In this document: positions 47,534-57,795 of the stretch, piece after piece
Layout of the letters: each line of letters starts with the position of its first letter
Position numbering within the stretch: the stretch's first letter is position 1
DNA from: Chloroflexota bacterium
GTDB lineage: Bacteria > Chloroflexota > FW602-bin22 > JACPRP01
Reading direction: 5' to 3'
Assembly (NCBI GenBank): GCA_016210495.1
Contig: JACQUC010000185.1
Coordinates: 62,001-126,000, forward strand
DNA: 64,000 bases
Notes under the pieces: generated by a model
What the model saw: the letters and a program-made list of their open reading frames with translations, nothing else
Told to the model about the DNA's origin: nothing
Database searches by the model: none
Program-made: the position numbers and the translations under genes

Positions 47534-49906
47534 ATGTCATATCGCAACATTCGACGGAACGCCAAGAAGCGCATGGCGTCGGCAATCTCGCGGCACGGGA
47601 CGACCGCTTCGTTGGTGCTCCTGGGCGTGCTCACGATAACGCTTTTCACGCTCTCCGCACTGACTCTGATCGACGACGTGCGGCATTTGGTGGAGGCGGC
47701 AGGCGGCGCTGTTTCCGCCCAGTGGACACCGGGCCCAGCAAAGACGTCTTCTCTCACGGCTAGGGTTGGCCTACCCCTCGTGTCCGGGAGCACAAATCGC
47801 GCTTCCGCGGTATCCTCGGTCTATTCCGACGCATTGGGTGACGGATGGGAGAACGCCTCGTGGGATGGCACGGTGGACTTCGCCCAGGGGTCCGTCGTTC
47901 GCGCCGGATCGAGAGCCGTGATGTGGACACCTACGCCGGGTAACGGGGGCTGGGGAGCGTTCTCGCTATGGCGACAGTCCCAGGCAGGTGAGCTTGACAT
48001 CGCCGCTTACACAAACTTCCGCTTCCACATTCGCGGCGGAGCTGCTCCGGAAAAGGCAAAGAAGTTTGGCGTCTCGCTCAACGGGTCGGCAGGGCCAAGG
48101 ATCGACATTATGCCGTATCTCGAGGGCGGCAGCGTTTCGTCGGACCAGTGGCGGCTTGTGGACGTACCCCTGAGCGCATTTCGCGTGAGCGACGGGCGGG
48201 TAGCTCGCGTTATCATTCAAGATACAAGTGGCGTCACGCAGCCTCCTACCTACTTCGACGACATCGAGTTCTACAACAATGGCGCCGCGCCGCCGCCGTC
48301 GACGGTGAGTGTTACGGTAGACGTGGACGCGGGAGCTGACGTGCATCCCATAAGCCCGTTGATCTACGGCATATCAACCTCGGGCGGTGCGCTGCCCTAC
48401 TTCAGGGATATGGGTGTATCGCTGGTCCGCTGGGGAGGCAATGCCAGGACCAGGCACAACTGGGAGATCAACGCCTCTAACGCCGGCTCGGACTGGGAGT
48501 TTCGCAATCTGGCGCAGGCCGGTGGTGATACAACCCCGGGCAAGGCATCCGTCGACTTCGTCAACAGGAACAAGGCGGCGGGCGCGGAATCTCTCATCAC
48601 CATACCCACCATCGGCTGGGTGGCGAGGGACGGCAACAACAATAGCAGATCAACCAACGTGCCAAGGGAAGGGGGCCCACCATTAAGCCCCGGCTCGGAG
48701 GCAATCGCGGGGTACGATGCCACGACGAATCGCAACGCCACCAGCGTGAGATCCTTCGCTAGGAAGAACGGCCCGTTTGTGTATCCACCAAACGCCGGCG
48801 ACGGCACCGTATACCAAGATGAGTGGGTGAGCTACCTGAAGAGCAGCTTGGGCGGGGCACAAAACGGGGGTGTCCGACTGTACGCGATGGACAACGAGGC
48901 GGATGCGTGGGCCGACGATACCCACGTGGACGTTCATCCTGTCCGCGTTGGGTATGACGAAGCCCTGAGCAGATTCCTGGAATACGCCGAGGCCGTGAAG
49001 GCGGTTGACTCCGGCGCAGAGGTGACCGGCCCGGTGGGCTGGGGCTGGACCAGCCTGTGGTACTCCGCACTGGACCGGGGCAACGACGGGTTCGCGACCC
49101 ACGCGGACCGCATCGCGCACGGCGATGTGCCATTCCTCCCGTGGTTCTTGCAACAGGCGCAGGCTCACGATGAGCAGACAGGACGCCGATCACTGGATGT
49201 GCTGGACGTACACTTCGGCCCTCAGGGGAACCTCGACGATGCCAAGAGGCTTAGGTCGGCGAGAAGCCTGTGGGACGCAACGTACGCCGACGATTCCTGG
49301 ATGGGTCGGGGCGAGGGCGGACCTTATCTCAGGCTGATACCACGCTTGAAAGAGTGGATAGCTGCCTACTATCCAGGGACGAAGCTGGGCATGTCCGAGT
49401 GGTATCAGGCCAATGGCGTCGAGACCAAGATGGTCGGGGCGCTGGCCGTGGCCGAGGTGCTGGGCACATACGGGCGCGAGGACCTCTATTTCGCTACGTA
49501 TTGGGGCGTGCCGGCCGAGAAGAGCCCGGCATATTGGGCCTGGCGGATGTATAGAAACTATGACGGAGCATACTCGCGCTTTGGCGACGTATCGGTCAGG
49601 GCTCAAACGAGCGACCTCGAGAACGTATCTGTCTACGCCAGCAAGGACAGCGCCTCTGGCGAGCTCAAGATTCTGCTCATCAACAAGATGTCCCAAGCTG
49701 AAGCCAGCGTGACGATGAGCCTCGGTAACTTTGACACGGGAAACATGGCCAAGATCTACGAGTACGCGAAGAACGACCTCGGTAAGATCACTGAGCTTCC
49801 CGACGTGGCGCCCGAAGCCGGCCGCATTCAGGTCAGGCTCTCACCGTATTCGATCACGCTCGTCGTGCTGGGGCCGAGCACGACAACTGTGCCGGCAGTA
49901 CGTTGA
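47534..49906 (+). CDS. Membrane-anchored GH44 endoglucanase-like hydrolase
   Basis: A 790-residue protein. A basic N-terminus and one hydrophobic helix (LVLLGVLTITLFTLSALTL) act as signal anchor. A carbohydrate-binding-like beta-sandwich spans about 95-250 (with WGAFSLWRQ and PTYFDDIEFYNNG). The GH44 domain has the hallmark VSLVRWGGNARTRHNWEINA, acid/base E455 (MDNEADAW) and nucleophile E622 (GMSEWYQA). A C-terminal beta domain follows. ATG at 47534 follows GGAGGGGAGG. In an EPS operon it probably trims or releases the polymer, as cellulase-type glycanases do in other exopolysaccharide loci. Confidence 0.93.
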   Translation: MSYRNIRRNAKKRMASAISRHGTTASLVLLGVLTITLFTLSALTLIDDVRHLVEAAGGAVSAQWTPGPAKTSSLTARVGLPLVSGSTNRASAVSSVYSDALGDGWENASWDGTVDFAQGSVVRAGSRAVMWTPTPGNGGWGAFSLWRQSQAGELDIAAYTNFRFHIRGGAAPEKAKKFGVSLNGSAGPRIDIMPYLEGGSVSSDQWRLVDVPLSAFRVSDGRVARVIIQDTSGVTQPPTYFDDIEFYNNGAAPPPSTVSVTVDVDAGADVHPISPLIYGISTSGGALPYFRDMGVSLVRWGGNARTRHNWEINASNAGSDWEFRNLAQAGGDTTPGKASVDFVNRNKAAGAESLITIPTIGWVARDGNNNSRSTNVPREGGPPLSPGSEAIAGYDATTNRNATSVRSFARKNGPFVYPPNAGDGTVYQDEWVSYLKSSLGGAQNGGVRLYAMDNEADAWADDTHVDVHPVRVGYDEALSRFLEYAEAVKAVDSGAEVTGPVGWGWTSLWYSALDRGNDGFATHADRIAHGDVPFLPWFLQQAQAHDEQTGRRSLDVLDVHFGPQGNLDDAKRLRSARSLWDATYADDSWMGRGEGGPYLRLIPRLKEWIAAYYPGTKLGMSEWYQANGVETKMVGALAVAEVLGTYGREDLYFATYWGVPAEKSPAYWAWRMYRNYDGAYSRFGDVSVRAQTSDLENVSVYASKDSASGELKILLINKMSQAEASVTMSLGNFDTGNMAKIYEYAKNDLGKITELPDVAPEAGRIQVRLSPYSITLVVLGPSTTTVPAVR

Positions 49907-49917
49907 GGTGTTGGTAG

Positions 49918-50061
49918 ATGCCGCTCTGGCTTAGCTTCCTGTTTCTAGCTCTGGCACTTGGTCTAGCCACAAATCGGGCGGGGACCAGGGAACCGGCGAT
50001 TATCCTGTCGGCAGCGGCCGTGCTGGCGATGGCCTACTTTACAGTCCCGAGGTTGATGTAA
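49918..50061 (+). CDS. 47-residue two-helix membrane protein in the EPS operon
   Basis: ATG at 49918 follows GAGGTG and the ORF ends at TAA 50059-50061, two bases before the ligase start. The peptide is MPLWLSFLFLALALGLATNR, a short loop GTREPA, then a second helix IILSAAAVLAMAYFTVP. It lies exactly in the 157-base gap between the GH44 and ligase genes, with spacing on both sides typical of co-translation. It may be an accessory subunit of the polymerase/ligase. No family recognised. Confidence 0.6.
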   Translation: MPLWLSFLFLALALGLATNRAGTREPAIILSAAAVLAMAYFTVPRLM

Positions 50062-50063
50062 GC

Positions 50064-51809
50064 GTGTTGCAGCTTGTTCCAACTGACCGCAGTGAGCCAG
50101 AACGAATCGGCCTGGCACCCATCGCCACGGCGGCCTTCGTCACGCTGAGTCTGGCCGTTTACACGGCGTTCGTCGCTCTTTGGGGCAGCGATCCGGCCGT
50201 CGTGGCATTGGCGGCGGTGCCGTTGGTCGCGTTGGTACTGATCCGGACTGACCGGTCGGGATCGCGGCCGAAAACGAGTCTGCCATTCCACACCGCTGTG
50301 CTGGCAACCTCAATCTCAGTGCTTTACGCCGCGCTGCTCATTCGGCTCCAGGGCGACCCGGGGGCGCTGGTGGCAGCGGCGATACCATTCGTGGCAGTCT
50401 TCCTGCTGATGAAGCCTCTGTACGCTCTCTACGCCGCCATCGGCGTAGCCCTCCTGGTGGACGACGAACTGACGCCGTGGCTGGAGTGGCATCGCGGCGT
50501 CGGTGAGCTATCAGGCCACACGCTGGACTGGCTCGTCCTCAGCCCGCTGGAGTTGCTGATTCTAGCTGCCGTGCTCGGCCACTTGGTCAAGGCGATGAGG
50601 GCAAAAGAGGCGCCATTCAGGCCCGGCGCGTTCTTGTGGCCCATGCTTCCATTTCTAGCTTTCGTCATCGCCGGCTTTGTGGTCGGGCGACTGCAGGGCG
50701 GAGATGCGCGGATGGCCATCTTTGAGCTGCGCGCCATACTCTACATGCCGGCCATCTACCTGGTCTTCTGCAACACCGTGAAGACCAAGAGGCAGCTCCA
50801 TATGGTGATGTGGATCACATTGTTGGCCATAGGCCTCGACGCCTTGCTCACGTTGTGGACTTATTTCGTCAATTTCGGGGGCGATCTGAAAGGTCGGTCG
50901 GCGATAACGGATCACCAGGTAGCCATCTTCTTCGCAGCTCTCGTCGTGTTCGGGTTTGTGCATTGGCTTTACAGAGGCAGACCAGGCGCAGAAGAGAAGC
51001 GGGGGACAAGCCCCCGCACTACATCGTCGGAAAGCGGGGGACAAGCCCCCGCACTACGCGACGGGGGATTTCGCGAAGCCCGGTGGCAGGGGCTGGTAAT
51101 GCTCACGATACTACCGCTGATAACCACTGCTTTGATCGCCGCTAACCGTAGGGCCGCTTATGTGGCTCTTGCGATCGGAATCGTGGTGGTGCTGGCGGTG
51201 GCCTTCCGCGACCATAAGCGTGTGGTGGTGAAGATCGCTCTGGCGGTCGCGATTCTATCCATGGTTTACGCCGGGGCTTTCTGGAATAGCAAGAGCTTCC
51301 TGGCCAAGCCGCTCCAGGGCTTCAAGTCAGTCAACGCCGAGGAGGGGACCCGCGATTTCAGCTCCAACTTCTACCGCGTGCAAGAGAAATGGAACATATC
51401 TATTACGTTACGCCACAACCCGTTGCTCGGAGTCGGCTTCGGCAAGCCGTTCGAGATGGCGATTCCACTGCCGTGGTTCAACAGTCCACTGCGAGAGTAC
51501 GTGACACACAATTCCGTGGTTTGGATCTGGCTGAAGACTGGTGTGGCCGGCTTTCTTGCTTTTCTGACATTTATCGGTCTGGCCGTCGCACGGGCGGCGC
51601 GAATATACAGGCAGGTCGAGGATTGGCAACTGAAGCCGATGCTGGCCACCGGCCTGGCGTTCATCATAATGTACGAGGTCTACAGTTACGTGGACCAGGG
51701 GTGGGACTTCAAGGGAATGGTTTTCATCGGCACGATCCTCGGCTGCTTTGCCGTTGTGGAACGGATGAAGCTGCTGGCGGACGGTAGTGGGGCGAAGGCA
51801 AATGTCTGA
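50064..51809 (+). CDS. O-antigen ligase/polymerase (Wzy/WaaL-like)
   Basis: A 581-residue membrane protein with about 11-12 helices and the Wzy_C/O-antigen-ligase core NRRAAYVALAIGIVVVLAVA, a large loop with RHNPLLGVGFGKPF, and PLREYVTHNSVVWIWLKTG. It should polymerise or attach the repeat units at the outer face. Residues ~311-334 (KRGTSPRTTS through GGQAPALRDG) are encoded by two copies of a palindromic repeat and are not part of the family fold. GTG at 50064 follows TGAGG-like bases. Confidence 0.9.
   Translation: MLQLVPTDRSEPERIGLAPIATAAFVTLSLAVYTAFVALWGSDPAVVALAAVPLVALVLIRTDRSGSRPKTSLPFHTAVLATSISVLYAALLIRLQGDPGALVAAAIPFVAVFLLMKPLYALYAAIGVALLVDDELTPWLEWHRGVGELSGHTLDWLVLSPLELLILAAVLGHLVKAMRAKEAPFRPGAFLWPMLPFLAFVIAGFVVGRLQGGDARMAIFELRAILYMPAIYLVFCNTVKTKRQLHMVMWITLLAIGLDALLTLWTYFVNFGGDLKGRSAITDHQVAIFFAALVVFGFVHWLYRGRPGAEEKRGTSPRTTSSESGGQAPALRDGGFREARWQGLVMLTILPLITTALIAANRRAAYVALAIGIVVVLAVAFRDHKRVVVKIALAVAILSMVYAGAFWNSKSFLAKPLQGFKSVNAEEGTRDFSSNFYRVQEKWNISITLRHNPLLGVGFGKPFEMAIPLPWFNSPLREYVTHNSVVWIWLKTGVAGFLAFLTFIGLAVARAARIYRQVEDWQLKPMLATGLAFIIMYEVYSYVDQGWDFKGMVFIGTILGCFAVVERMKLLADGSGAKANV
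50997..51057. repeat. Two identical 26-base palindromic repeats inside the ligase gene
   Basis: Exact copies at 50997-51022 and 51032-51057 are separated by 9 bases. Each has the stem GCGGGGG/CCCCCGC around ACAAG... (GGGGG-ACAAG-CCCCC core) and ends CACTAC. They are read in two different frames, giving RGTSPRTT and SGGQAPAL, without breaking the gene. Confidence 0.85.
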
Positions 51810-52602
51810 AGCGTGCGTTCCCGTGCTGTTGTACCATCGGGTATCGAACGAGATCTCCAAAGCCTCCCGTCCGCTGTGCGTTCGCACGCTAGCGTTCGAG
51901 AACCAGATGAGGCTCTTCAAGAACCTGGGTTTCAGGAGCGTGACGATTGAGCACGTCGCCGAGGCGCTTCAAGGAAAGAGGACACTGCCCAAGCGAGCGG
52001 TAGCCATCACCTTTGACGACGGCTACCGTGATACCTACCTTAGTGCTTACCCAATCCTTCAGAAGTACGGTATGCGCGCTACCGTCTTCCTGGTAAGCAG
52101 GCTCATCGGGGGAACCAATGAATGGGATCAGAGGCTGCTTTCAACCCGCCCTGTTCCGCTCCTGTCTCCAGCGGAGATTCAGGAGATGTCGAGGCAAGGC
52201 ATCGAGTTCGGATCACACAGTCGGACGCATCCAAAGCTCGCGGGGTTGATCGACGACGACCTTCGGCAAGAGGTATCCGGCTCGAGGCGGGATCTGGAGG
52301 AGCTTCTGCAAACCGAAGTGAAGTACTTCTCCTACCCACACTTCTCTGTTGACCGGCGAGTGGAGCGCGCCGTTGCCGCCGCCGGCTATGTGGCCGCGTG
52401 CGGCGGAGTTAGTCTGCCGGCAGAACCCTCGGTCCTTCGCATCAAGAGAATCGTCGTCTCGCACGAGAGTCCGCTGGTGCTGCTGATGCAAATGTCCGGT
52501 TGGTTTCAGGAAATGAGAAGCAACCGTGTGCTCCGATGGGGTAAGAATCGGATTGACCCACTGCGAGCGGTGGCGGGAGTTTTCGTCGGGCAAAGGAGTT
52601 AG
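51802..52602 (+). CDS. Polysaccharide deacetylase (CE4/NodB type)
   Basis: A 266-residue protein with the NodB fold: VPVLLYHRVS at the N-terminus, motif 1 AITFDDGYRDTY (D72, D73), motif 2 SHSRTHPKL (H139, H143) and a later FSYPHFSVDRRV. It has no signal peptide, so it acts in the cytoplasm or at the membrane face, or is exported some other way. It would remove N-acetyl groups from the polymer or precursor. ATG at 51802 overlaps the ligase gene by 8 bases. Confidence 0.9.
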   Translation: MSEACVPVLLYHRVSNEISKASRPLCVRTLAFENQMRLFKNLGFRSVTIEHVAEALQGKRTLPKRAVAITFDDGYRDTYLSAYPILQKYGMRATVFLVSRLIGGTNEWDQRLLSTRPVPLLSPAEIQEMSRQGIEFGSHSRTHPKLAGLIDDDLRQEVSGSRRDLEELLQTEVKYFSYPHFSVDRRVERAVAAAGYVAACGGVSLPAEPSVLRIKRIVVSHESPLVLLMQMSGWFQEMRSNRVLRWGKNRIDPLRAVAGVFVGQRS

Positions 52603-52606
52603 GAAG

Positions 52607-54256
52607 TTGCGAGCACTGGTGTCGAGGCATAGCGTCCTGCTGGTGACCACTGCTCCATTCTTGCTGGTAATAGCCTCCTTGTTGGCACTGATCGTGGGCC
52701 AAAACGATGGCAAAGTTGTCTACGCTCTTGACGATGCTTATATCCATATGGCTATGGCCAAGAACTTCGTTCAGAACGGCGTATGGGGTGTGACCAGTTA
52801 CGGGTTCACCTCCACCTCTTCTTCGCCGCTGTGGACGCTTTTGATAGCAGTAACCTACACCCTAGCCGGAGTTAACGAGGCCAGCCCGCTGGTGTTGAAC
52901 GTCGTGTTCGCCCTATCGGTCGTCGCGGCCGTCTACTTTTTCGCGAAGCGCCGAACGTCGAATGAGCTGGTCACGAGCGCGCTACTTGTCGCAGTGATCT
53001 ACGTCACCCCGCTGCCCGCTCTGATTTTCTCCGGGATGGAGCACACGCTGCACGTCTTGCTGAGTCTCTTGTTCGCCACGTTGGCGGCAAAAACCGTCAC
53101 CTCGGGAGAATATAGCGCCGTGGGGAGGGCCGCGTTACTTGTCCTCGCGATGCTCCTGGTGGCGACGCGCTACGAGGGGCTGTTCCTCGTCGTGGTTGTG
53201 GGCGCGATCCTGCTGTTCCAAAGAAGGCTCAAGCTTTCTCTTCTGCTGGGGCTTGCGGCCATCGCTCCCGTGGTCCTGTATGGCGCCATCTCTCTGTCAC
53301 AAGGGTGGTATCTGCTTCCGAATTCGCTGCTGTTGAAAGGGATGGCGCCCGATGCCTCGTCATCAAGCGAGCTCATTAGATCGCTCGGCGGACGAGCAAT
53401 AGCCCAGCTTCGCTGGAGTCCTCCTCTAATGGTCCTTCTGGCATCGGTGCTGGCCTTGCTAGCACTACAATACAGGAAGGAACGCTGGGCCATCACAAGG
53501 AACACCAACTCAATCCTTCAGCTCATATTCGTCGGCACGATGCTCTTGCACCTGCAATTTGCCTCCATAGGCTGGTTCTACAGATATGAGGCGTATCTAG
53601 TCGCACTGGCCCTCCTGGCCATTGGCATCCCAGCAGCCGAAAATATTTCAATATTCATGTCCAGAGTGCCGGATTTGCGACCGCTCGCCACGGTAACGGT
53701 GACGTGCCTGCTGGGCTTTGCGCTTGTGCCCCTTGCCGGAAGAGCCCTCTCATCGCTCGGGGAAACGCCCGAGGCCTCGAACGACAGATATCTGGAACAC
53801 GTCTACGCGGCGGAGTTCGTCGCCACGTATTACGATGACTCGCCGATAGTGCTGGGCGATATCGGCGCCGTTGCCTTCTACACCAACGCGCGAATACTCG
53901 ACATGTACGGCCTCGGCAGCATCGAGCCCATCAGGTTCAGAAAGGAACCGCAGGGATACGGCAAACACGACGTCTACGCTTGGACTGGGCAAGAGTCGGC
54001 CAAGATAGCGATCATACAACTGGAGTGGCCCTACGTATCTCAGCGGATACCCGACGAATGGCAGAAGGTAGGCGAATGGAAGCTGCCTCGGAACGTGGTC
54101 TTCGAAGACACGAGGGTTGGGTTCTTTGCGGTAGATCCTCACGAGCGCGGCAGCTTGACGGAACACCTCCGCAGCTTCTCGGCAAGAGCTCCCAACGGCA
54201 TCGTTCAGAGCATAATCTATCCTAGCGAATCTGCACAAAGATCGGGTGAGAAATGA
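52607..54256 (+). CDS. Polytopic GT39/ArnT-like membrane glycosyltransferase
   Basis: A 549-residue protein with about ten helices in the first ~410 residues and a soluble C-terminal domain. The first external loop has ALDDAYIHMAMAKNFVQNG, where DDAY is the acidic motif of GT-C transferases. The downstream LDMYGLGSIEPIRF is typical of the C-terminal part of such proteins. TTG at 52607 follows AAAGGAG. It likely uses a polyprenyl-phosphate sugar to add a side branch at the outer face. It overlaps the next gene by 4 bases. Confidence 0.85.
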   Translation: MRALVSRHSVLLVTTAPFLLVIASLLALIVGQNDGKVVYALDDAYIHMAMAKNFVQNGVWGVTSYGFTSTSSSPLWTLLIAVTYTLAGVNEASPLVLNVVFALSVVAAVYFFAKRRTSNELVTSALLVAVIYVTPLPALIFSGMEHTLHVLLSLLFATLAAKTVTSGEYSAVGRAALLVLAMLLVATRYEGLFLVVVVGAILLFQRRLKLSLLLGLAAIAPVVLYGAISLSQGWYLLPNSLLLKGMAPDASSSSELIRSLGGRAIAQLRWSPPLMVLLASVLALLALQYRKERWAITRNTNSILQLIFVGTMLLHLQFASIGWFYRYEAYLVALALLAIGIPAAENISIFMSRVPDLRPLATVTVTCLLGFALVPLAGRALSSLGETPEASNDRYLEHVYAAEFVATYYDDSPIVLGDIGAVAFYTNARILDMYGLGSIEPIRFRKEPQGYGKHDVYAWTGQESAKIAIIQLEWPYVSQRIPDEWQKVGEWKLPRNVVFEDTRVGFFAVDPHERGSLTEHLRSFSARAPNGIVQSIIYPSESAQRSGEK

Positions 54257-55413
54257 CAGCTATTCCTCTGACAGTAACTGGACTTCGCGCCAGAGTGGTC
54301 GAATCCGAACGCGATCTTGAGAGTCTGAGAGATGGCTGGGCACTACTGCAATCTCGCTGCGCCAGAACGACGATATTCTCGACGTGGGAGTGGTCCGTCG
54401 CCGCGTGGAGGCACCTGAACCGAGAGCATCGAATGTTCGTGGTCATCGTCGAGCACGAGGAAGGTTTGGTCGGCATCGCGCCGCTTGTGATCGAGAGCAA
54501 ATGGCCCATGCGTGTTGTCAGGTTTATGGGTGCCGGATCGCTGGACTACAGTGTCGCCGATTATGGCGACATCCTGGTGAGCGAAGGGCTAGAGCAGGAA
54601 GTGCTGGACCAGATCCTCCAGGTATTGCACCACCACTCCGATGACTGGGACATTCTGGATTTGCACCAGGTTCCCGGGCATTCTCCCTTGATATTGTCCG
54701 CCTGGCTCGACGACGTAGATAGACGCGGGTTGCCCTTCAGCGTAGACCGGCAAGATGTTGCTTACCAGATAGACCTTCCTGACACCTGGCAAGGTTATCT
54801 CGAGATGTTGTCGGGCAACGCCAGATCATCACTTGGGCGCAAAATGAGGAAGCTGGAAAGCGAGCACGACACGCGATTCGAGCGCGTGTACGAGCCATCG
54901 AGGCTACAGGAGGCGCTGAACACGTTGTTCAGCCTCCATACGGCCAGGTGGCGAAGCCGGGGATTGCCGGGCATTTTCGATACCATGCAAATGCAGGAGT
55001 TTCACCGGGAGGTCGCCAGCAGGTTCTTGGAGAGAGGCTGGCTGGACCTCACTATTCTGTGCTCGGATGGCGAGGCCGTGGGCGCCATATACAACTATGA
55101 GTACGACGATACTGTCTCTTTCTATGCATCTGGCTTCCAGCCCAAGCCGGAATGGGACCGCTACAGTTTAGGCACGGCTCTCCTAAGCTGCTCTATCACA
55201 CGGGCAATCGACGGGAGGATGGCCATGTTCGACCTCCTGCGAGGTGATGGAGAGTACAAGTCAAGGCTTGGTGCAAGGCCGGCGACCGCCTATCGAATTC
55301 GCATCGCCAGCGCCCGCGCAGCCCACACCGCGTACACTGTGGTGAGCAAGCTTCATCGTGGCGCTACAGTTCTGACAAGCCGTCTTCGAAAGGCGAAGGG
55401 GAGTGATCTATGA
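54253..55413 (+). CDS. CelD/BcsL-family GNAT acetyltransferase
   Basis: A 386-residue protein with two GNAT-like folds: N-terminal [16 protein letters not shown] and [13 protein letters not shown], then the Acetyltransf_6 core around [37 protein letters not shown] and [19 protein letters not shown]. This family is found in EPS and cellulose loci and is thought to acylate sugars. It is translationally coupled on both sides (ATGA overlaps). Confidence 0.9.
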   Translation: MTAIPLTVTGLRARVVESERDLESLRDGWALLQSRCARTTIFSTWEWSVAAWRHLNREHRMFVVIVEHEEGLVGIAPLVIESKWPMRVVRFMGAGSLDYSVADYGDILVSEGLEQEVLDQILQVLHHHSDDWDILDLHQVPGHSPLILSAWLDDVDRRGLPFSVDRQDVAYQIDLPDTWQGYLEMLSGNARSSLGRKMRKLESEHDTRFERVYEPSRLQEALNTLFSLHTARWRSRGLPGIFDTMQMQEFHREVASRFLERGWLDLTILCSDGEAVGAIYNYEYDDTVSFYASGFQPKPEWDRYSLGTALLSCSITRAIDGRMAMFDLLRGDGEYKSRLGARPATAYRIRIASARAAHTAYTVVSKLHRGATVLTSRLRKAKGSDL

Positions 55414-56672
55414 ACAACAATAAGATCAAGGTTATGTTTTTCTATCCCAGTGGCTTCGTTGGCTCGGTCATGACGGTTTTTACCCACATCATCCTTCACC
55501 TTGACAGGGTCCGCTTCGCTCCTTATGTGGTAATCGGTAGTGGGGTGACGGGTAATCTCGGATTCGACGAGGCAGATGGGGTCACGATTCAGCGGCGCAC
55601 GTTAGGACACCGCTTTGGTGGAAAGCCAGGTGGGGTTCTGGGATCATGGTTACCGTCACCTCGGGGTCTGATGTCGTTGGCCATGTACGCAAGGCGTGAG
55701 GGAATCGACATAGTGCATTGCAGCGCAGAGCCGCGGGTGAGCGTGCTCGGCCTCGCGCTAGCCAGGCTAGCAGGCGCGCAATTGCTGCTGCACTATCACG
55801 AGCTGCCGGGAAGCGCAAAGGGCCTGCGGCGATATCTCCAACGCAGTGCTGGTAGTCGCACCGACCGGGCCGTGGGCGTCTCGCGATTCATAGCCGAACA
55901 ACTGCCGGGCGTGAGCGTCCCCAGGCATAGGGTAGACCACGTACACAACGGGGTCAATCTCGTCAAGTTCAACCCGAACGTCGACGGCTCGGCAATACGC
56001 CGGGAGCTTGGCCTCGGCGACAACTCCATCCTAGTGCTTCAACTGGCAAGAATCATACAGTGGAAACGGCAGGAAGACGTTTTGCGGGCCTTCGCGATCG
56101 CGCAGCGAAACGCGCCCGAGTTGCGTTGCCTCGTCGTCGGCTGGGAGGACCCACGCTACAACGGCCCATTTCCATCTTACGCGGCGGAGTTACGCCACAT
56201 AAGCGAGAAGGAGAACATCGGAGACGGTCTGATGATGCGGGCTGCCAGGCCGGAGGCTCACCTGTTGATGGCCGCCGCCGACCTCGTGGCGATGCCTTCG
56301 CTGGACGAGCCATTCGGCCTCGTTGTCGCAGAGGCGATGGCGTCGGGCAAGCCGGTGATCGCCGCCAATTCCGGAGGCATCCCTGAGCTCGTGGTCGACG
56401 GCACAACCGGATTCCTTGTGCCGCCAAGATCGCCGGAGGCCCTGGCCGAGAGGATGGTGCTGCTGGCGCGCGATGCCCGGCTGCGCGCCGAGATGGGCGC
56501 GGCCGCCAGAAGGCGAGCCGAAGCCTGTTTCGATGAGGCGCGGCTCGGAGCGGAGTTCGGCCGCATCTACGAGGATATGGCCCGCACCAGGATGGGTGCC
56601 GGAGACTCAATACCAGTTCCCATCGTCGCGACGGCAAACGTCACCGCGCCTCGATTTGGCAAGAGGAGGTAG
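55410..56672 (+). CDS. Glycosyltransferase family 4
   Basis: A 420-residue GT-B enzyme. The N-terminal acceptor domain has [14 protein letters not shown] and [20 protein letters not shown]. The C-terminal donor domain has [19 protein letters not shown], then [20 protein letters not shown] (the E-x7-E loop) and [17 protein letters not shown]. It is overlapped by 4 bases with the acyltransferase gene upstream. Donor specificity is unknown. Confidence 0.92.
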   Translation: MNNNKIKVMFFYPSGFVGSVMTVFTHIILHLDRVRFAPYVVIGSGVTGNLGFDEADGVTIQRRTLGHRFGGKPGGVLGSWLPSPRGLMSLAMYARREGIDIVHCSAEPRVSVLGLALARLAGAQLLLHYHELPGSAKGLRRYLQRSAGSRTDRAVGVSRFIAEQLPGVSVPRHRVDHVHNGVNLVKFNPNVDGSAIRRELGLGDNSILVLQLARIIQWKRQEDVLRAFAIAQRNAPELRCLVVGWEDPRYNGPFPSYAAELRHISEKENIGDGLMMRAARPEAHLLMAAADLVAMPSLDEPFGLVVAEAMASGKPVIAANSGGIPELVVDGTTGFLVPPRSPEALAERMVLLARDARLRAEMGAAARRRAEACFDEARLGAEFGRIYEDMARTRMGAGDSIPVPIVATANVTAPRFGKRR

Positions 56673-56676
56673 CTGC

Positions 56677-57756
56677 GTGAGAAGGATCGGCATCCTCGTT
56701 AGCGCCAGGATAAATCAAGAGGAAAGGCAACTGATCCGCCAGGGCGATCATCCACGCCGGGACTACTTCGAGCTGGCGGACGTGCTCGGAGCCACGATCA
56801 TCAACCACGAGCAGGTGCTGGCGAAGGCGTGGAGAGGGAGGTCCAAGACCGCACCGGGGCCGGCGATGGCCCAGGCCTGGCATGCGTTTCAGCGCCGGCA
56901 CGAGTACGACTGCATCCTCAGCGACTCGGAGCATGTCGGTATCCCGCTCGCCCTGTTGTTCAAGCTGGCTGGGGTACAAAAGGCACACGTGATGATCGCC
57001 CACCGACTGTCTACGCCAAAAAAGGGCGTGTTCTTCCGTGCACTCGGTGTACAGTCCCACATCGACAAGATAATATGCTACGGCTCGGCTCAGCGCGATT
57101 ACGCCAGCGGGGCGCTGGGCATTCCTCGCGACAAACTGACGGTCGTCCTTCACCCCGCGGATCACCGATTTTGGCAACCAATGGCGGTGGAGAGAGAGCG
57201 GCTGATCGCCAGCGCCGGGCTCGAATTTCGCGACTACCCAACCCTGATCGAGGCGATCAGGGGGGTGGACGCCGACGTGCGGATCGCGGCGGCAAGCCCC
57301 TGGTCGCGCAGGCCCAATGAAACAAGCGGCAGGGAGTTGCCTCCCAACGTCACGGTTGTGGCGCACACCTATCGCGAGCTGAGAGACCTTTACGCTCGTT
57401 CTCAGTTTGTCGTCATCCCGCTCTACGAGACGGAGTTTCAGGCGGGCACGCTGGTGATGTACGAGGCTATGTCGATGGGCAAGGCGGTGATCGCAACCAG
57501 GACAAAAGGCCAGGGCGATGTCCTGGTGGAAGGCACTACCGGCTTGTACGCGCCGCCGGGGGACGCCGACGCGCTAAGGAGGGCCATTCGCCGGTTGCTC
57601 GACAACCCTGCGGAAGCCCAGGAGATGGGGAGAAACGCCAGGCGGGCCGTTGAGGCAGAACTGAATCTCGATGCTTACGTGGAAAACGTGGCTCGAACAG
57701 TTATCCAAGAGATAGAGCACGCGGCCGCCAGGCAGCGATGTCCTGCTCCCGCATAG
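56677..57756 (+). CDS. Glycosyltransferase family 4-like
   Basis: A 359-residue GT-B protein. It lacks the usual GG-loop at the N-terminus but has an intact C-terminal half: VVIPLYETEFQAGTLVMYEA, MSMGKAVIATRTKGQGDVL and YAPPGDADALRRAI. DCILSDSEHVGIPLALLFKL and VMIAHRLSTPKKG mark the acceptor side. GTG at 56677 follows AGGAGG. It is 4 bases after the previous GT4 gene; the two likely add successive sugars. Confidence 0.85.
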   Translation: MRRIGILVSARINQEERQLIRQGDHPRRDYFELADVLGATIINHEQVLAKAWRGRSKTAPGPAMAQAWHAFQRRHEYDCILSDSEHVGIPLALLFKLAGVQKAHVMIAHRLSTPKKGVFFRALGVQSHIDKIICYGSAQRDYASGALGIPRDKLTVVLHPADHRFWQPMAVERERLIASAGLEFRDYPTLIEAIRGVDADVRIAAASPWSRRPNETSGRELPPNVTVVAHTYRELRDLYARSQFVVIPLYETEFQAGTLVMYEAMSMGKAVIATRTKGQGDVLVEGTTGLYAPPGDADALRRAIRRLLDNPAEAQEMGRNARRAVEAELNLDAYVENVARTVIQEIEHAAARQRCPAPA

Positions 57757-57795
57757 ACTTGGCTGGCCCATTAGGCAAAAGGAGTTACAAGGCAT

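Noticed and set aside
50997..51057. CRISPR-like direct repeats
   Set aside because: Only two copies with a 9-base spacer inside a gene; no further repeats, leader or cas genes.
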